Under the pieces are notes generated by a model. It did no database searches. It had not been told where the DNA came from and saw nothing but the letters and a program-made list of their open reading frames with translations. From Selaginella tamariscina (lineage: Eukaryota; Streptophyta; Lycopodiopsida; Selaginellales; Selaginellaceae): DNA of 64,000 nucleotides. The position numbers were made by a program, and so were the translations under genes. Positions 1-12,134 of the stretch are shown piece by piece; position 1 is the stretch's first letter; each line of letters opens with the position of its first letter. The DNA is taken from assembly GCA_003024785.1 (NCBI GenBank), contig PUQB01000713.1:1-64000 (forward strand), given 5' to 3'.

Positions 1-1809
1 AAAAACCTTGGTGGAGATCACTGCCATTCAAAAGAAGATGGAGGCCCACATGATTGCGCAACAAACTTGCCGGTCTCAGTACTATGCACACCGCATGCTT
101 TCTGTGTCACGCCCATCAGAGTACCTGTGCTTGATCCATGACAAGATGGATCATTCAAAGACCAGCATTCCAAAGCTCGTTGCAACACCAAAGTGCCTTG
201 GAAATGTCATGAAACTTCCGATTTCATTGACAGTGTGCTAACACATGGACACGGTTGTGAATCATATGGACACTTTTCACTTCCACATTGGTCTAGCGAC
301 TCCAATTTCACTATTGGGTCGTTGGCCATGTGTTTCAGAAACCTTGAAGCCCACTCACAGACAAGTCCTATCGGTGATCTCAAAGTGAAGAAACAACACC
401 TTCAACCTTTACATAATGCTCTCATGAACACGTCTGCACTTGAGGCTACTTGGGAATATGAGAGGCATTGTCAGCAACCTGCACAAAAAACAGATGGCCC
501 TGTTGAGAGTTCAGGTTCAGTGGAGGGATCTAGCTCAAATAGTGTACATGTGTCCTCAACATCAAATAAGCTTCCTCGTCATTTGCTTTTACAGATGGAT
601 AATTGTGCAGGCGAGAACAAAAATAGGTAAATCATTTTACTTAAGGGTTTCTCAAGCTCATACTTACTTTTATTTTCTAGATATGTGCTAGCATACTTGT
701 CAATGCTTGTTGCCAAAGGTGTGTTTGAAACAATCACGCTCAGTTTTCTTATGGTTGGTCACACTCATGAAGATATTGATGCGTTCTTCAGCAAGGTCTC
801 CAACTCTACAAAAAGGACAAGTGCACTTACCTTACCGCATATGATGAATCTTTTTGAAAATTGCATCTCCAAAAAAAGTTGTGCTTTGCTTGTGACTGAG
901 GTGCCAGACTTCAAAAAATTTCTCAAGGAGTATATAAAAGAGGGGAGTGATTCTTTAGTTGGTCACCTTGTGCCGCTACAATTCTTTTTCTCCATACGAG
1001 ATGGTATACCTATTATGCAGTACAAGTTACGGCCATCAGAGCAGGAGTGGTTACCGAAAGAGGGGTTAATGCTCTTCAAAAGTGGAGAGAATGGAAAGCC
1101 ACTTCTCCCAGAAGGACAACCAGACCCTATTCCATTGAGTGCCCAGCTCAAGGAACAAGAGGTTATTATTGATGGCATCAAAAAATATGTGGCATGGGTT
1201 CAAAAATCGATGCCAAAGAATTCTGATAAGGCAACTGGTTACTCAGAACTATATAAGCATGTGGTTGACTATTGGGAGACTGTTGTTCGAGAGTTGGAAG
1301 GGCCTACTGTCACAAGTACAGAATTGCAACACCCTTTTTGGCCTAAAACAAGGTGGCGAGAGGAGATTGAAATGACATCACTGAGCATAGACGACATAGA
1401 AGCCAGTAGTGATGTGGAAGTGCAAACCCCACACTTTGTTGGACAAAGGAACCAAAAACCTAAAGCATACTTTGATTGCTGCCAGGATCTTCAAAAACTA
1501 ATGATGGTTCTCATTACTCCAGATGCGTCATATAATCAGCCTATTTGGATGGGTCAAATTATCGACACACCTGAAGTAATCACAAAAAATAGTATTGTTA
1601 AGGTTGCATGGTTCAAACCACAAAAAAGGCGACACGAGAAGGAGAGCGAAAGATATAATGGATGCCTAGAGAAAACATGGTCTCCCAATCAAAAAGACCC
1701 AGCATGTTTTATAAATGTTAAATCCATTCGATATGGGTGGATGTCAAGAAGCGTTGATAAAGTCACGATTAACAAAACTGCAAGGGAATGTATGTTTTCT
1801 GAAGCTTAA
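1..1809 (+). CDS. DUF7869-like protein, transposase-associated family (5' end outside window)
   Basis: Two exons are visible: the first runs from the window edge to 626, the second from 681 to the stop at 1809. The 54-base intron 627-680 has GT and TTCTAG ends and joins ENKNR to YVLAYLSML in frame. Motifs seen are KMDH (about 139-150), LLLQMDNCAGENKNR just before the intron, and MVGHTHEDIDAFFS just after it. From memory, this pattern of spaced acidic residues and HTHEDID is that of DUF7869 proteins, which are abundant in mosses and fungi and often travel with transposons; an RNase H-like role is only inferred. The first exon changes frame once, near 235, between KLPISLT and VLTHGHG, which could be decay or a sequencing slip. 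The C-terminal 370 residues are open. No terminal inverted repeats were recognised. Function is unknown. Confidence 0.6.
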
Positions 1810-2334
1810 AGCAATTACAAAATTATAAAATATCATATATTTAATATTCATAATTATTATAAACTCTTTAATAATAGTACCAAATTGTTTACTTAACTAT
1901 ATAAATTTAAAAAATGATATGGAAGATTGACTATATTATTATAGGATTTTATATATATATTATTACTACAAATTTTTAATTAATAATGTTATATTTAAAT
2001 ATTAATATTTTAATAACAACATCAATATTTATATAATGTACCTCTTATGCTCTTCCTTAATTGTTATATTAGGCAATATATTATATAATTTAATACCTTC
2101 TACTTTTATAATGTTATTAATTTTTGTTCAATGAATGCTATAATTTATTAAAGGGTAGAATACAAAATAGAATATTCTATTTTCAAACATATATTTAAAG
2201 AATATTCCTTTAATATTAGAAAATGCTAATTAAATAGCTAAAATTGCTAATTATTAGGAAATGGGACTATAGCCATGCCCATTTTAGTTACAAACTTGCA
2301 TCACTATGTCATTTTAAACTACAATATGATAAAA

Positions 2335-2372
<38 letters not shown>

Positions 2373-3278
2373 AAAGTATGAGCAAATTATAATTTGCATT
2401 TTTTAAAATAAATTTCTTAAAATAATTTATAAGTCACTAGAATGATTTGTGATTTTATGTTTAGCTACTTGACTATCAACAATTCTTTATATGTGTTTTT
2501 TTTGTGTATTTTTATACGAATAATAAACTTTTATATAGATATTAAAATTTAATAATAAAAATACTTACGTTAGGTTTAAACCCTAAACCAAATTTGGGAA
2601 ATATATTGCTTCTTTATCAAAATCATGTTAAACGCACATATAATTATAGTACTGTGTGTAATGTATGCAATGTGTACAAAACTAATTTTTCAACACTCTC
2701 TCTCTCTCTCACACACAAACCATGCATGATCCATATGTACTGATGTGCACATTCATATATATTATATACTATGTATGTATGTCTATGTGTATATTATAGC
2801 GTGTATGTATGTGTTGCATGCACGTGAAAACTTAACACTCTCATAGACACACATATAGTAAACCCTGCATGATATATATTTTTGGGTGTATATGATACAC
2901 CCACACACACACAAATTAAAGATTATAATAATATAATGAAAGTATTCATTTAGGGTTAATATATGGTTTAGGTTATATTCTTAAGGTTTCAAGGCGGAGG
3001 AGAAAGACGTAGTAGTGGTGGAATATGAGAGCGGCGGTGCAATATATCGATAGATCCACTCTCACAAAGCGTGGTAGTGCAAAAAGGCACATAGGTGCAT
3101 GCTTGTGAAAGAGAAAGAGATTTCACTTGTGTGAATGCGCCTCACTCCTGTGTATACACTATTTATTTATTATATATACATATACATTTATATGTGTGTG
3201 TATTTATATAATAAAATTTATTTATCTATCTCTCGAACACACATGCACACTCATGTATATACATATTACAACCTTATT
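1810..3278. other. AT-rich intergenic DNA with short microsatellites
   Basis: No gene was recognised. It holds a (TA)n run at about 2340-2366, a short CT/CA run near 2697-2717, and several GTGT and ATGT runs between 2750 and 3260. Confidence 0.6.
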
Positions 3279-4512
3279 AGGGTGACAAGGGGTGCCTTGA
3301 ACCACCACTAACCCTTAAAGGTTTAAGTGATTAAGTTACACCTTAGTCCTAAGGCTAGTACTTAGTGAGGACAACATGAGTGTTCATGAGGCAAACATGA
3401 GTGTTCTGCTAAGCAAACTCCCCAAGACTAGGTTTGGATAACCCTAAGTACACAACCCACAAGTGTTTCACGAAAGGGCTTTTACTAATGAGCTTAGGTT
3501 GTTCAACCCTTGGATCCCAAGGAGAACACCCGATAGCTAAGTGTGTAATTAACACACTTAGTTACAAGACTCAACCTCCTTGAGCCAACGCCCAAGGCCT
3601 AATGAGGACACAAGCATGCTTGCTTATTAGAGTGTTCAACCCCTTATAACAACCCTAAAAGTATGTGCCATGTTACCTAGTGTCACATCTTCATGTGACA
3701 CTATTTCCCAAATGTGGGCTATCATGCCATAGCCCTTAGATTCAAGAGTTGTACCAAGTGCCATGAATGTATCTCTCCAATGCCAACTCTAAAACCCTTA
3801 TGTGATCCTTACATACCCACAATTGGACAAGGACATGAACATGCCCTACTTAGCTGTGAGTGTTAGTCTTAACTTGATGTAGTGGAGGAGGCTAGAGACA
3901 AGCCTCAACCCATGACTCTTGGAACGTGCAATTCGATAAGACCTTCTAGGCATGGATTCGCCAAAGTTAAGGGTAGGCTACCCTGAAGATGGAATGTATC
4001 CCTGTTGTTTAGAAGTTGAAGTGGCATAATAAAGAGTTGTGCCTTGACTACACAAGCTAGAGCTTGCACCAAGAGAAGAGTACTCAGTCATGAACCCATG
4101 AACCCTCACTCCTACATACTCTACCTTATTTATATGATAGACCCCCCCCCCCCCCCAAGTGAGTTTTAGCTAACCTACAATTTAGGATGTGGGCTAGGGC
4201 AACCCTAGGGTTAGGTCAACCTTAGGGGTGTTCCTAACCCTATTTAAATGTTGAACTCATTGCATTAACCAATAAACCTAACTGAGATGACAAAATTGAG
4301 GGTGGGTTTTTCTAAAAGGTAAGTGCTACCTTCGCTTAGAGTTTTTCACGATATCTTAGGACAATCGATCGGACTATCCTTAAACACCTAAGTGCACTAA
4401 ACATGACTATTTCTCACTATATCTAAGGTCCGTCAATATAGTCAGTAGGTAATAACAATAAACCTTAAAGTAAAAGGTCGAGTCATAGTAAAAACTATGA
4501 CACCCAAACAAC
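3279..4512 (+). repeat. Dispersed LTR-like repeat, copy A
   Basis: This stretch is similar throughout to 9842-11191 (direct) and 7810-9050 (inverted). Shared landmarks are the start GGGTGACAAGGGGT, the block around TTTGGATAACCCTAAGTAC, and the end where AGTCATAGT leads into AAAACTATGACA. It contains no long reading frame. A run of 15 C at 4142-4156 lies where the other copies have a shorter C run. The end, ACTATGACA, mirrors the TGTCATAG-type starts of LTRs elsewhere in the window, so I read it as a decayed LTR or a non-coding LTR element. Divergence between copies suggests considerable age. Confidence 0.6.
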
Positions 4513-4539
4513 ATGGATGAGGAAGATAAAGAGTTGAGT

Positions 4540-5352
4540 GTTGAACTTGAGAATATTCAGAGTTTGTGCAAGAAAACTTACAAGCAACTCAAAGCCGAGC
4601 TATTAAGTTAGCTAATGGAAGCTTCTGAGAGTTCTAGGTGGGAGATTGAGTGGTATCTGCCACACATGTAAGGTAGAACACTATTGTGGTCTTACAGAAG
4701 AGATGCAATGATAAGTTATCTCCCAAGTACTCATGTCCTTATGAGATTCTGGAGCGTATCGGTAAGGTGGCATATCGACTACAGCTGTTATAAGGAGTGA
4801 GGGTGCACCAGTGTTTCATGTTAACAAGTTAAAGAGAGTACTCACAAGGAACAAGTCTTGAGTAGATTCTTTGTGAATGTACGAGGCTAACGATGCGGGA
4901 CCAGTTAAGTAAGTTATACTACCCTGGAGGACAAGGAATTGTTAATGGGGAGGATTATTATGACCCATATAACAAATTGAGGAATATTCCCTAGAAATGT
5001 ATAAATTAGAATATTTCTTAAAGGCTATTACATAGATCTAGGATACACCTTAATATTGGAAGCCTTTCAGGAGAGCAGCGTTTTTACCCATATCCAACAT
5101 ATTGAACTCACCGGAACTAATCATTCAATTGAGACACAAAAAATGAGGGTAAAAATTTTTAGATTGAAGTGCTAGCTTCGTAGAGAGTTTCTTACAAATA
5201 TCTAATGACACTCGACTGAACCATCACTAAATACCCAAGTACACTAGGCAAGCCTATTTCTTACAACACCTAGGGCTTATCAACATAGTACAATAAGTAA
5301 CAACAGTCATCGTCCAAAGTAAAGAGAAGTCATAGTAAAAACTATAACACAC
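4540..5352 (+). mobile_element. Fragment of a Ty3/gypsy element: end of pol plus LTR-like tail
   Basis: Around 4715-4850 the plus strand resembles the end of a Ty3/gypsy integrase, including the common pattern YEILERIGKVAYRLQL. A purine-rich stretch near 4945-4956 (AATGGGGAGGATT) is placed like a polypurine tract. The following 4957-5352 ends in AAAACTATAACA and shares its last 250 bases or so with the ends of repeat copies A and D, so it is probably the 3' LTR. The element is broken and old; gag, protease and reverse transcriptase are not seen here. Confidence 0.6.
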
Positions 5353-7809
5353 TCTTCATCTTTGAAAATGTCAACGTCCTCGTTGATGTTCAATTCCAAG
5401 ACTAAAGAAATTAACCAAAACTAACATATCACTCTATGCAGAGTTAACAAAAAGTTCACATAATTTTTATTACCCCTTGCATTACGTGAAACTAAGTATT
5501 TTAAAACCGTTGTCATTGAGTTGTAAACTCAGCTGCTGGAGGCACCACCTATGCCTTAAAGACCTTTTGCACGTCTGCAAAGTCTATCACTTGACATAAA
5601 TAACATAATGGTTAATTTCTTTACTTAACTAGAATTTATATTGGAGGCTTCTAATTAATGTTAAATGCTGGCCCGTAGGTTAACAAGAAATAAAAACTTT
5701 TATTATTCCTTCACTTAAAACAAACATGATGACCCCCATCAACAATAAGCAATTTGAGTCCATCTCAAATGCTTATCCTAACACCTTTATGTGTCTTTGA
5801 TTTTTCAATAGTTCCACATCTCCCATGTTAGCTTCAATTTCTACATCCCTTGCTGTTTCTCATTACCCTTTATATAAGGGTTTGCTACTATACCTTCCCT
5901 CATTAATATATAGCTATGCTAGACTAAGTATGAGACTTTTATCTCTTTTTCGATACAAGAGTACAATTTCTAAAACTTATTCTTTTGTAAACATGTCAAT
6001 TTGGTTGGAGGCGATCCTAAAGGTGCATGGCTATACACATGTATATAACAAGGTCATGTCAACCCTAGAATAGCCCATCCACTTGGTGTGTCATTGACAT
6101 ACAAATTCAGGTCAAATTTGCAATCAAGTGTCATAGCACTACCATTTGCCTTTCACTACCGACACTAACTAGTTCAGGGGTAGATAAAAGCTAACATACC
6201 TTTCTAACTAATGTGGAAACCAGAAACTCAACTTATATTTAGTGCCTCAACCGGTGATCTCTAGATATCATGTGTCTCAACTAACCCGTTTGTATTGTAC
6301 TCATTCCCCAAAGAGCAAACAACTAGGTTTATTCATTAAATCTTAACTCCTTATCTTACTAAGTTTAAATATAGAATTTAAATTTTTATTCCTACAATAA
6401 GAGTCTTCATGAACTCGTAATGCTGCATGCATTTGAAACATTATATTCACTTCCAATTCTCAAACTAATTATGTAAATATTTTCCATTTCGAAGTTATAA
6501 AGTATAGCCTCTCCACTAATTTTTAACAATTAATGTTTTGACAAGCTCCTTTAAACTAATCTCTATTTCATAAACAATTGCAATTTTGATATTGATACTC
6601 TGAACTAATATTGAATCACTTAACATTCAAATTTCGAGTTTTCCCACTAGTTGTTACATTAACGGATATGACTTTACAATCATATCAATTTATTAAAATG
6701 CAAGAACTATAATATGAACTTTGGACTTAGTTAATATGAATTGAACTTTAGCTTGAAATGAAAAATATAATGTTACTTCAATATTCTAAGACTAAGAGAA
6801 ATCATGAACTAGTGTTTAGTTCATCTAACTAACTTAGTCAACTTCCACATTAATATTATCGTGACACTGAAGTGTCATACTAACTTCATATTTTAGTTAT
6901 ATCTATAATTTAATTAAACTCCCAAACATGAGTAAAATATCTAGTTCAATATATTGAACTTAAGATACACATTCTAAACACCTAGTAATCCCACAAAATA
7001 CTACATTGCTCCCTAAGCAATGTTTTTGAAAAACTCTTTCTCATTTCTCAAATAAGTTAAAGACTGCATTTCAAATTACAATACTAAAGTGCTGCCTCAC
7101 TAAGTATTATTAATCCCTCCTTATAAGTCTTTCTATCTTATGATTAAGGCCATTTTATGTGATCATAACCAAGTTTCAATATTGAGTGATCCAGTCTCAA
7201 TATTCAACAGATATTATACCATATTTTGCTAAGTCATTTATAATCAATTTTAAAAAACTGTCACAAATACTTCTAAAGTCTAAAGTATAAATATCTTAAC
7301 AAATGAGGTGATAGAAAGTTTCACCTTCTTGAATTGGATATCGGACCATAATATGTTAGAGACATGGTATTCAATCATCAACAAGGGAGACCATCTTCTT
7401 TATTTAACTTAGCAACTACAACATCGTACTTTTATGGATACAAAACCGAACTCAAGAAAACACCATGAGACAAAAAAAGGTCTTCTTTTCAATATTCCAC
7501 ATACTTTGTATGTTCTCAGAGTGCCCCCATTTGCAACCATGATGCAGAGTTAAAAAACCGACTTCCAATAATTGTATTCGACTTCAAAATGAAGTCCATA
7601 CCAAAAACCAACACTAACTTTTAACCCCACCAAATATCGATTCTCTGAGGAGGTACATGCACTTTAAACTTTCAAAATGAAACTCTGATCATTTTCAGTT
7701 TATCAACACCACCAAACATACTTATCAAACTTAACAAGTTTTCTTACGTTTCTTGTGTTTGGTGAAAACCGCTTCTTGTGTTTGGTGAAAACCACAAGAA
7801 ACCGCTTAT
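5353..7809. other. Intergenic DNA, no gene recognised
   Basis: AT-rich sequence without a convincing reading frame. A short direct repeat lies at 7750-7802, where CTTCTTGTGTTTGGTGAAAA occurs twice in tandem. The rest may be internal sequence of the flanking old repeat elements, but I see no protein similarity that shows it. Confidence 0.5.
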
Positions 7810-9378
7810 TGACTGTTGTTACCTACTGAACTATGTTGACTTAGTGCACTTGGATATCTAGTGATGGTCCACCTAGGTGTCATTAGGTATTTGCAAGAAA
7901 CTCTAGGCGAAGCTAGCACTTCCATCTAGAAAACTCTTACCCTAATTTTTCAATCCCAGTTAGGTTTTTGGTAATTCCAGTGAGTTCGGCATGTCGGATA
8001 TGGTAGAAACACCCTTAGGGTTTCCCTAACCCCGCCCTAAACCCCTTGTGTTAGGGTTTTAGGGGTTAATGGGTCATTAATTAACTCACCAAGTATATTT
8101 CCTGGGAATGAAATTCCATGCCAGCCCTTATGTAAACAGGAAAATAGGGGAGGGGTGCTTTATCACATATATTAAGTAGTACATGTAGGAGAGCTCCTGG
8201 GTTCATGACTAAGTTCGTTGCTCTTTTGCAGGTGCAAGCTTTAGCTCGTGTCATTAAGGTACAACCTCTATTATGCTGCCCTAACTTCTAGATGACAGGG
8301 GTACATCCCATCTTGGGGTAACTTACCCTTAACGTTGGCAAATCATGCCTGGGAGGTGCACATTCTAAGAGGCATAAGTTGAGGCTTGTCTCCAGCCTCC
8401 TCCTCCATGTCAAGCTAGATATACCACTCATGGCCAAACAAGGCACATCTGTGTCCTTGTCCAACTGTTGGTGTGGGATTTGTTTGACAAGTTCACATTA
8501 CCCATAGGAGCCATATTGTGGCACTTGGTGTAACTCTTGAATCTAAGGGCTATGGGTGATACCCACGTCGTGAAGGCAGTGTCACATGGAGATGTAATAC
8601 TAAGCTAGATGTCACACAATACAACGAGGCATGTCCTTTGGGGTTGTGTCATGGGTTTGTCGCCAAGGGGTGGATACTCTAGTAAAGATGCATGTTTGTG
8701 TCGCACTAGGGTGTTAAGCTTGGGCATCTGCTCAAGAGAGGTTAGGTCTTGTAACTAGATGTGCTTTGGCACACTTGGCTAGGGAGTGTTCTCCTTAAAA
8801 ACTAGAAGTTGAACAATCTAAGCCTTATTAACATGAGCCCTTTTGTGAGGCACTTGCAAGGTCATGTATTAGGGTTATCTAAACTTAACTTTAGGGAGTT
8901 TGCTTAGCAAAACACTCGTGTTCGCCTACGGCGCACACTCATGTCCTTACTAAGTACTAGCCCTAGGTCTAGGGTATGACTTAGCCACTCAAACCCTTAG
9001 GGGTTAGTCGTGGTTTAGGACACCCTTTGTCGCCCTAAAGGGATTGTACTCCCGGATGAGGGTGATTCCTCAAGAGGTAAGTGACAATGGCTTAGCTCTG
9101 TCACAAGGGCATGTGTGAGGCACATCTCCTTTGGGGTTAGGGCATGAGCTTGACTAAGTCTACTGGAATAGGATCCTAAAGTTTACTCGCGATATCCTTT
9201 AGGGTTCATGCATTCTAGGGGACTTAAGGTAGGACTCTATTTAACTAAGCATCTGAATCAGATTCTTGGGGTCATCTTGGAAGACTTAGCGTTGCTCACA
9301 TAGGGAATTAACACCGGAAGGCCACTTGGCAGCTACATGTTGTCACGTGTTTAGCCCTTAAAACTCTAACATCTCAGG
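7810..9378 (-). repeat. Dispersed LTR-like repeat, copy C (inverted)
   Basis: Read on the minus strand this matches copies A and D. On the plus strand the right end is AAACTCTAACA and the left end lies near 7815 (GTTGTTACCTACTGAACTATG), corresponding to bases just short of the ends of A and D. Together with copy D it forms a large inverted repeat with arms of about 1.6 kb and about 110 bases between them. No coding content is seen. Confidence 0.6.
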
Positions 9379-9489
9379 ACAACTCTTCATGCAGAATTCA
9401 GAAATGTAAATCGAGAACTTAAAACTAATTAAATCTTGAAACACACTACAATTTAGGCAATCCTATTGACCGCACTCTAATACCAATTA

Positions 9490-11191
9490 TCAGAGCTTTT
9501 ACCCAAAGGGCTAACACGTGGCAACATGTGTGCCAAATGGCCATTCAACATCAACACCTTGTGTAAACAACACTAAGTCTTCCAAAATGACTGCAAGAGT
9601 ATAATTTAGATGCCTAATTAGGTAGGAGACTCAAAGTCTTACCTTAAGCCTCCAGGAATGATTATCCCTCGAACCCTAGAGGATAACCCAAGTAGACTTT
9701 AGGATCATGTCCCAGTAAACCTAGACTAGCTCATGCCCTAACCCTATGAAAGATACGTGTTTCACAAATACCCTCGTGATAAGCTAAGGCATTGTCACTT
9801 ATCCTTTGAGGAATCACACCTCATTCAAGAGTACAACCCCTTTAGGGCGACAAGGGGTTCCCTGAACCACAACTAACCCCTAAGGGTTTGAGTAGTCAAG
9901 TCATACCTTAGACCTAAGGCTACTACTTAGTGAAGATACAAGTGTGTGTCATAGGTGAACATGAGTGTTATGCTAAACAAACTCCTTAAGACTAAGTTTG
10001 GATAACCCTAAGTACAAGACCTCGCAAGTGTCTCACGAAAGGGCTTTTGCTAACAAGCTTAAGTTGTTCAACCTTTAGATTCTAAGGAAAACACCCCCTA
10101 GTCAAGTGTATCAATAGAACACCTAGTTATGAGACCTAAACCCCTTGAGTCAATGCTCGAGGCTTAGCACCCTAATATGAGGACAAGCACACCTGCTTTC
10201 TAGAGTATCCAACCCCTCAATGACAAACCCATGACACAACCCCAAAAGGCGTGCCTCGAGCATTGTACCATGTGTTGTCTAGCCTAGTGTCACATCTTCA
10301 TGTGATATTGTCTCCCCGATGTAGACTATCATGCCATAACCCCTTAGATTCAAGAGTTGCATTTGGTGCTATGATCATAGCTCTTAAATGCTAATTCTAA
10401 ACCCTCTCTATGAACTTTAGGAACTTGGTAAAGGAAACTTGTAAGCCAAGACAGTTGACAAGAACACAGATGTTCCCTACTTAGTTATGAATGCTACTCT
10501 TAACTTGACATGGAGGAGGAGGCTAAAGACATGCCTCATCCTCTGACCCTTAGAACATGCATTTTGACAAGACCTTCTAGGCATTGGATTCGCCAACATT
10601 AAGGGTAGGCTACCCCAAAGGTGGGACATACCCTTATTATTTGGAAATTGAGGCAGCACAATAAGGGGTTGTGCTTTGACAACATAAGCTAGAGCTTGCA
10701 TCGATAAAAGAGTAATAAACTCAGTCATAACTCAGGAACCCTCACTATTTGTACTACTTAATATATGTGATAGAGGGCCCCCCTTGTTTTCTTATTTATT
10801 TAAGTGGGTTGACACAAAATCTCATTCCTAATGACAATATACTTGATGAGTTTAATTATGACCCATTGACCCCTAAACCCTAACCCGAGGGAAATCATAG
10901 GGTTAGGTCAGCCTAGGGGTGTTTCTACCCATATTTAACATGCTGAACTCACCGAAACTAACCATTAATTCAACTTAAACATGAAAAGTGAAGGTAAGAG
11001 TTTTTTAAATGTAAATGTTAATTTCGCACAGAGTTTCTTATAAATACTTAATGACACCCAGCTGGACCATCGTTAGATATTCAAATGCACTAAGCAAAAC
11101 CTATTTTTACAACACGTAGGGCTTATCAACATAATTTGGTAGGCAATAACAATTATCATCCAAAGTAAAAGGAGTCAATAATAAAAATCAT
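9490..11191 (+). repeat. Dispersed LTR-like repeat, copy D, with adjacent primer-site-like motif
   Basis: This is the longest copy of the family. Its right end is AAAATCATAACA. Just left of it, the minus strand reads ATTGGTATTAGAG (about 9475-9487), resembling the initiator-methionine tRNA primer site TGGTATCAGAGC of plant LTR elements. On that reading the repeat is a roughly 1.7 kb LTR of a minus-strand element whose interior is almost absent, with the inverted copy C following after about 110 bases. The copy is old and has no long open frame. Confidence 0.55.
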
Positions 11192-11699
11192 AACACATTA
11201 TCACTTTATGTTACTATTGGTTTGTTATATATATACGTATGTATGCTGCATGTCTCCACGCGAATATGTATGCATATGTACTCAGACATTCATGTATATT
11301 TTGTTGTGTATATTACACATATATGACATTGTCATATACATGGAGATGTAATTCTCTCTTTCACACACACACATTAATCACTCCATATTGTGTTGTTAGA
11401 TTACAAATTTATTATTTAATTAAATTAAAGTACATTAAATTAATTAAATATTATTAAATTATGGAGATTCTTTTGCAGGTTTATTAAATTGGCTTAACGG
11501 GTAGGTAAATAATATTAAATTGTGAAAGTTATTAATTATACGATATAAATATAATAAATTTCTCTTATGAATACCATATTGTTTTGACAGGTTGAGAGAT
11601 AGTTTTAAGAACATTTTATCATTGATACATACATTGACGTATCAACACACACACACACAAACACACACAATGCATATGCATATATTTAAAAGCAATTAT
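11192..11699. other. Intergenic DNA downstream of the EFHC1-like gene
   Basis: AT-rich, with a CA run near 11646-11669. It presumably contains the 3' untranslated region of the minus-strand gene that ends at 11700. Nothing else was recognised. Confidence 0.5.
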
Positions 11700-12102
11700 T
11701 TACTTGCTCAAGGAATCAGAGACTATTTTAGCAACTAAGGAAAGAATATCCTGAACTCCGGGCTCCATTCCACGCTCCACACCTCTCTCTACAGTTACAA
11801 GCTCCTGCTTTGCAATATAAATCCCACCTCTCCACAGTATTTGCAATAACACATCTACTGGTGCAAATTGCCTGCATTTTATCAAAGATTAATATTAATT
11901 AACATTGATATCATATATAATAATATTATTATATTAATCTTAACACCAATTAGTTATTTTCATTTATACTTACTCTGGAGCGCTCTTTGGCAGATTGAGC
12001 TTCAAGTTGTGCAATCCATCCTCAGGCATTCTCTCAATAGACGATTTCAACTGGATTAATAAGCTATATTGGATTATTTTCAAGTTAAATTATATAGCAG
12101 TG

Positions 12103-12134
<32 letters not shown>

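Noticed and set aside
2576-2590. Possible telomeric repeat (AAACCCTAAACC)
   Set aside because: Only one or two units; likewise near 10865 inside copy D. No array, so not an interstitial telomere.
5825-6073. 82-codon plus-strand frame
   Set aside because: No motif, AT-rich, isolated; length is within chance expectation for 64 kb.
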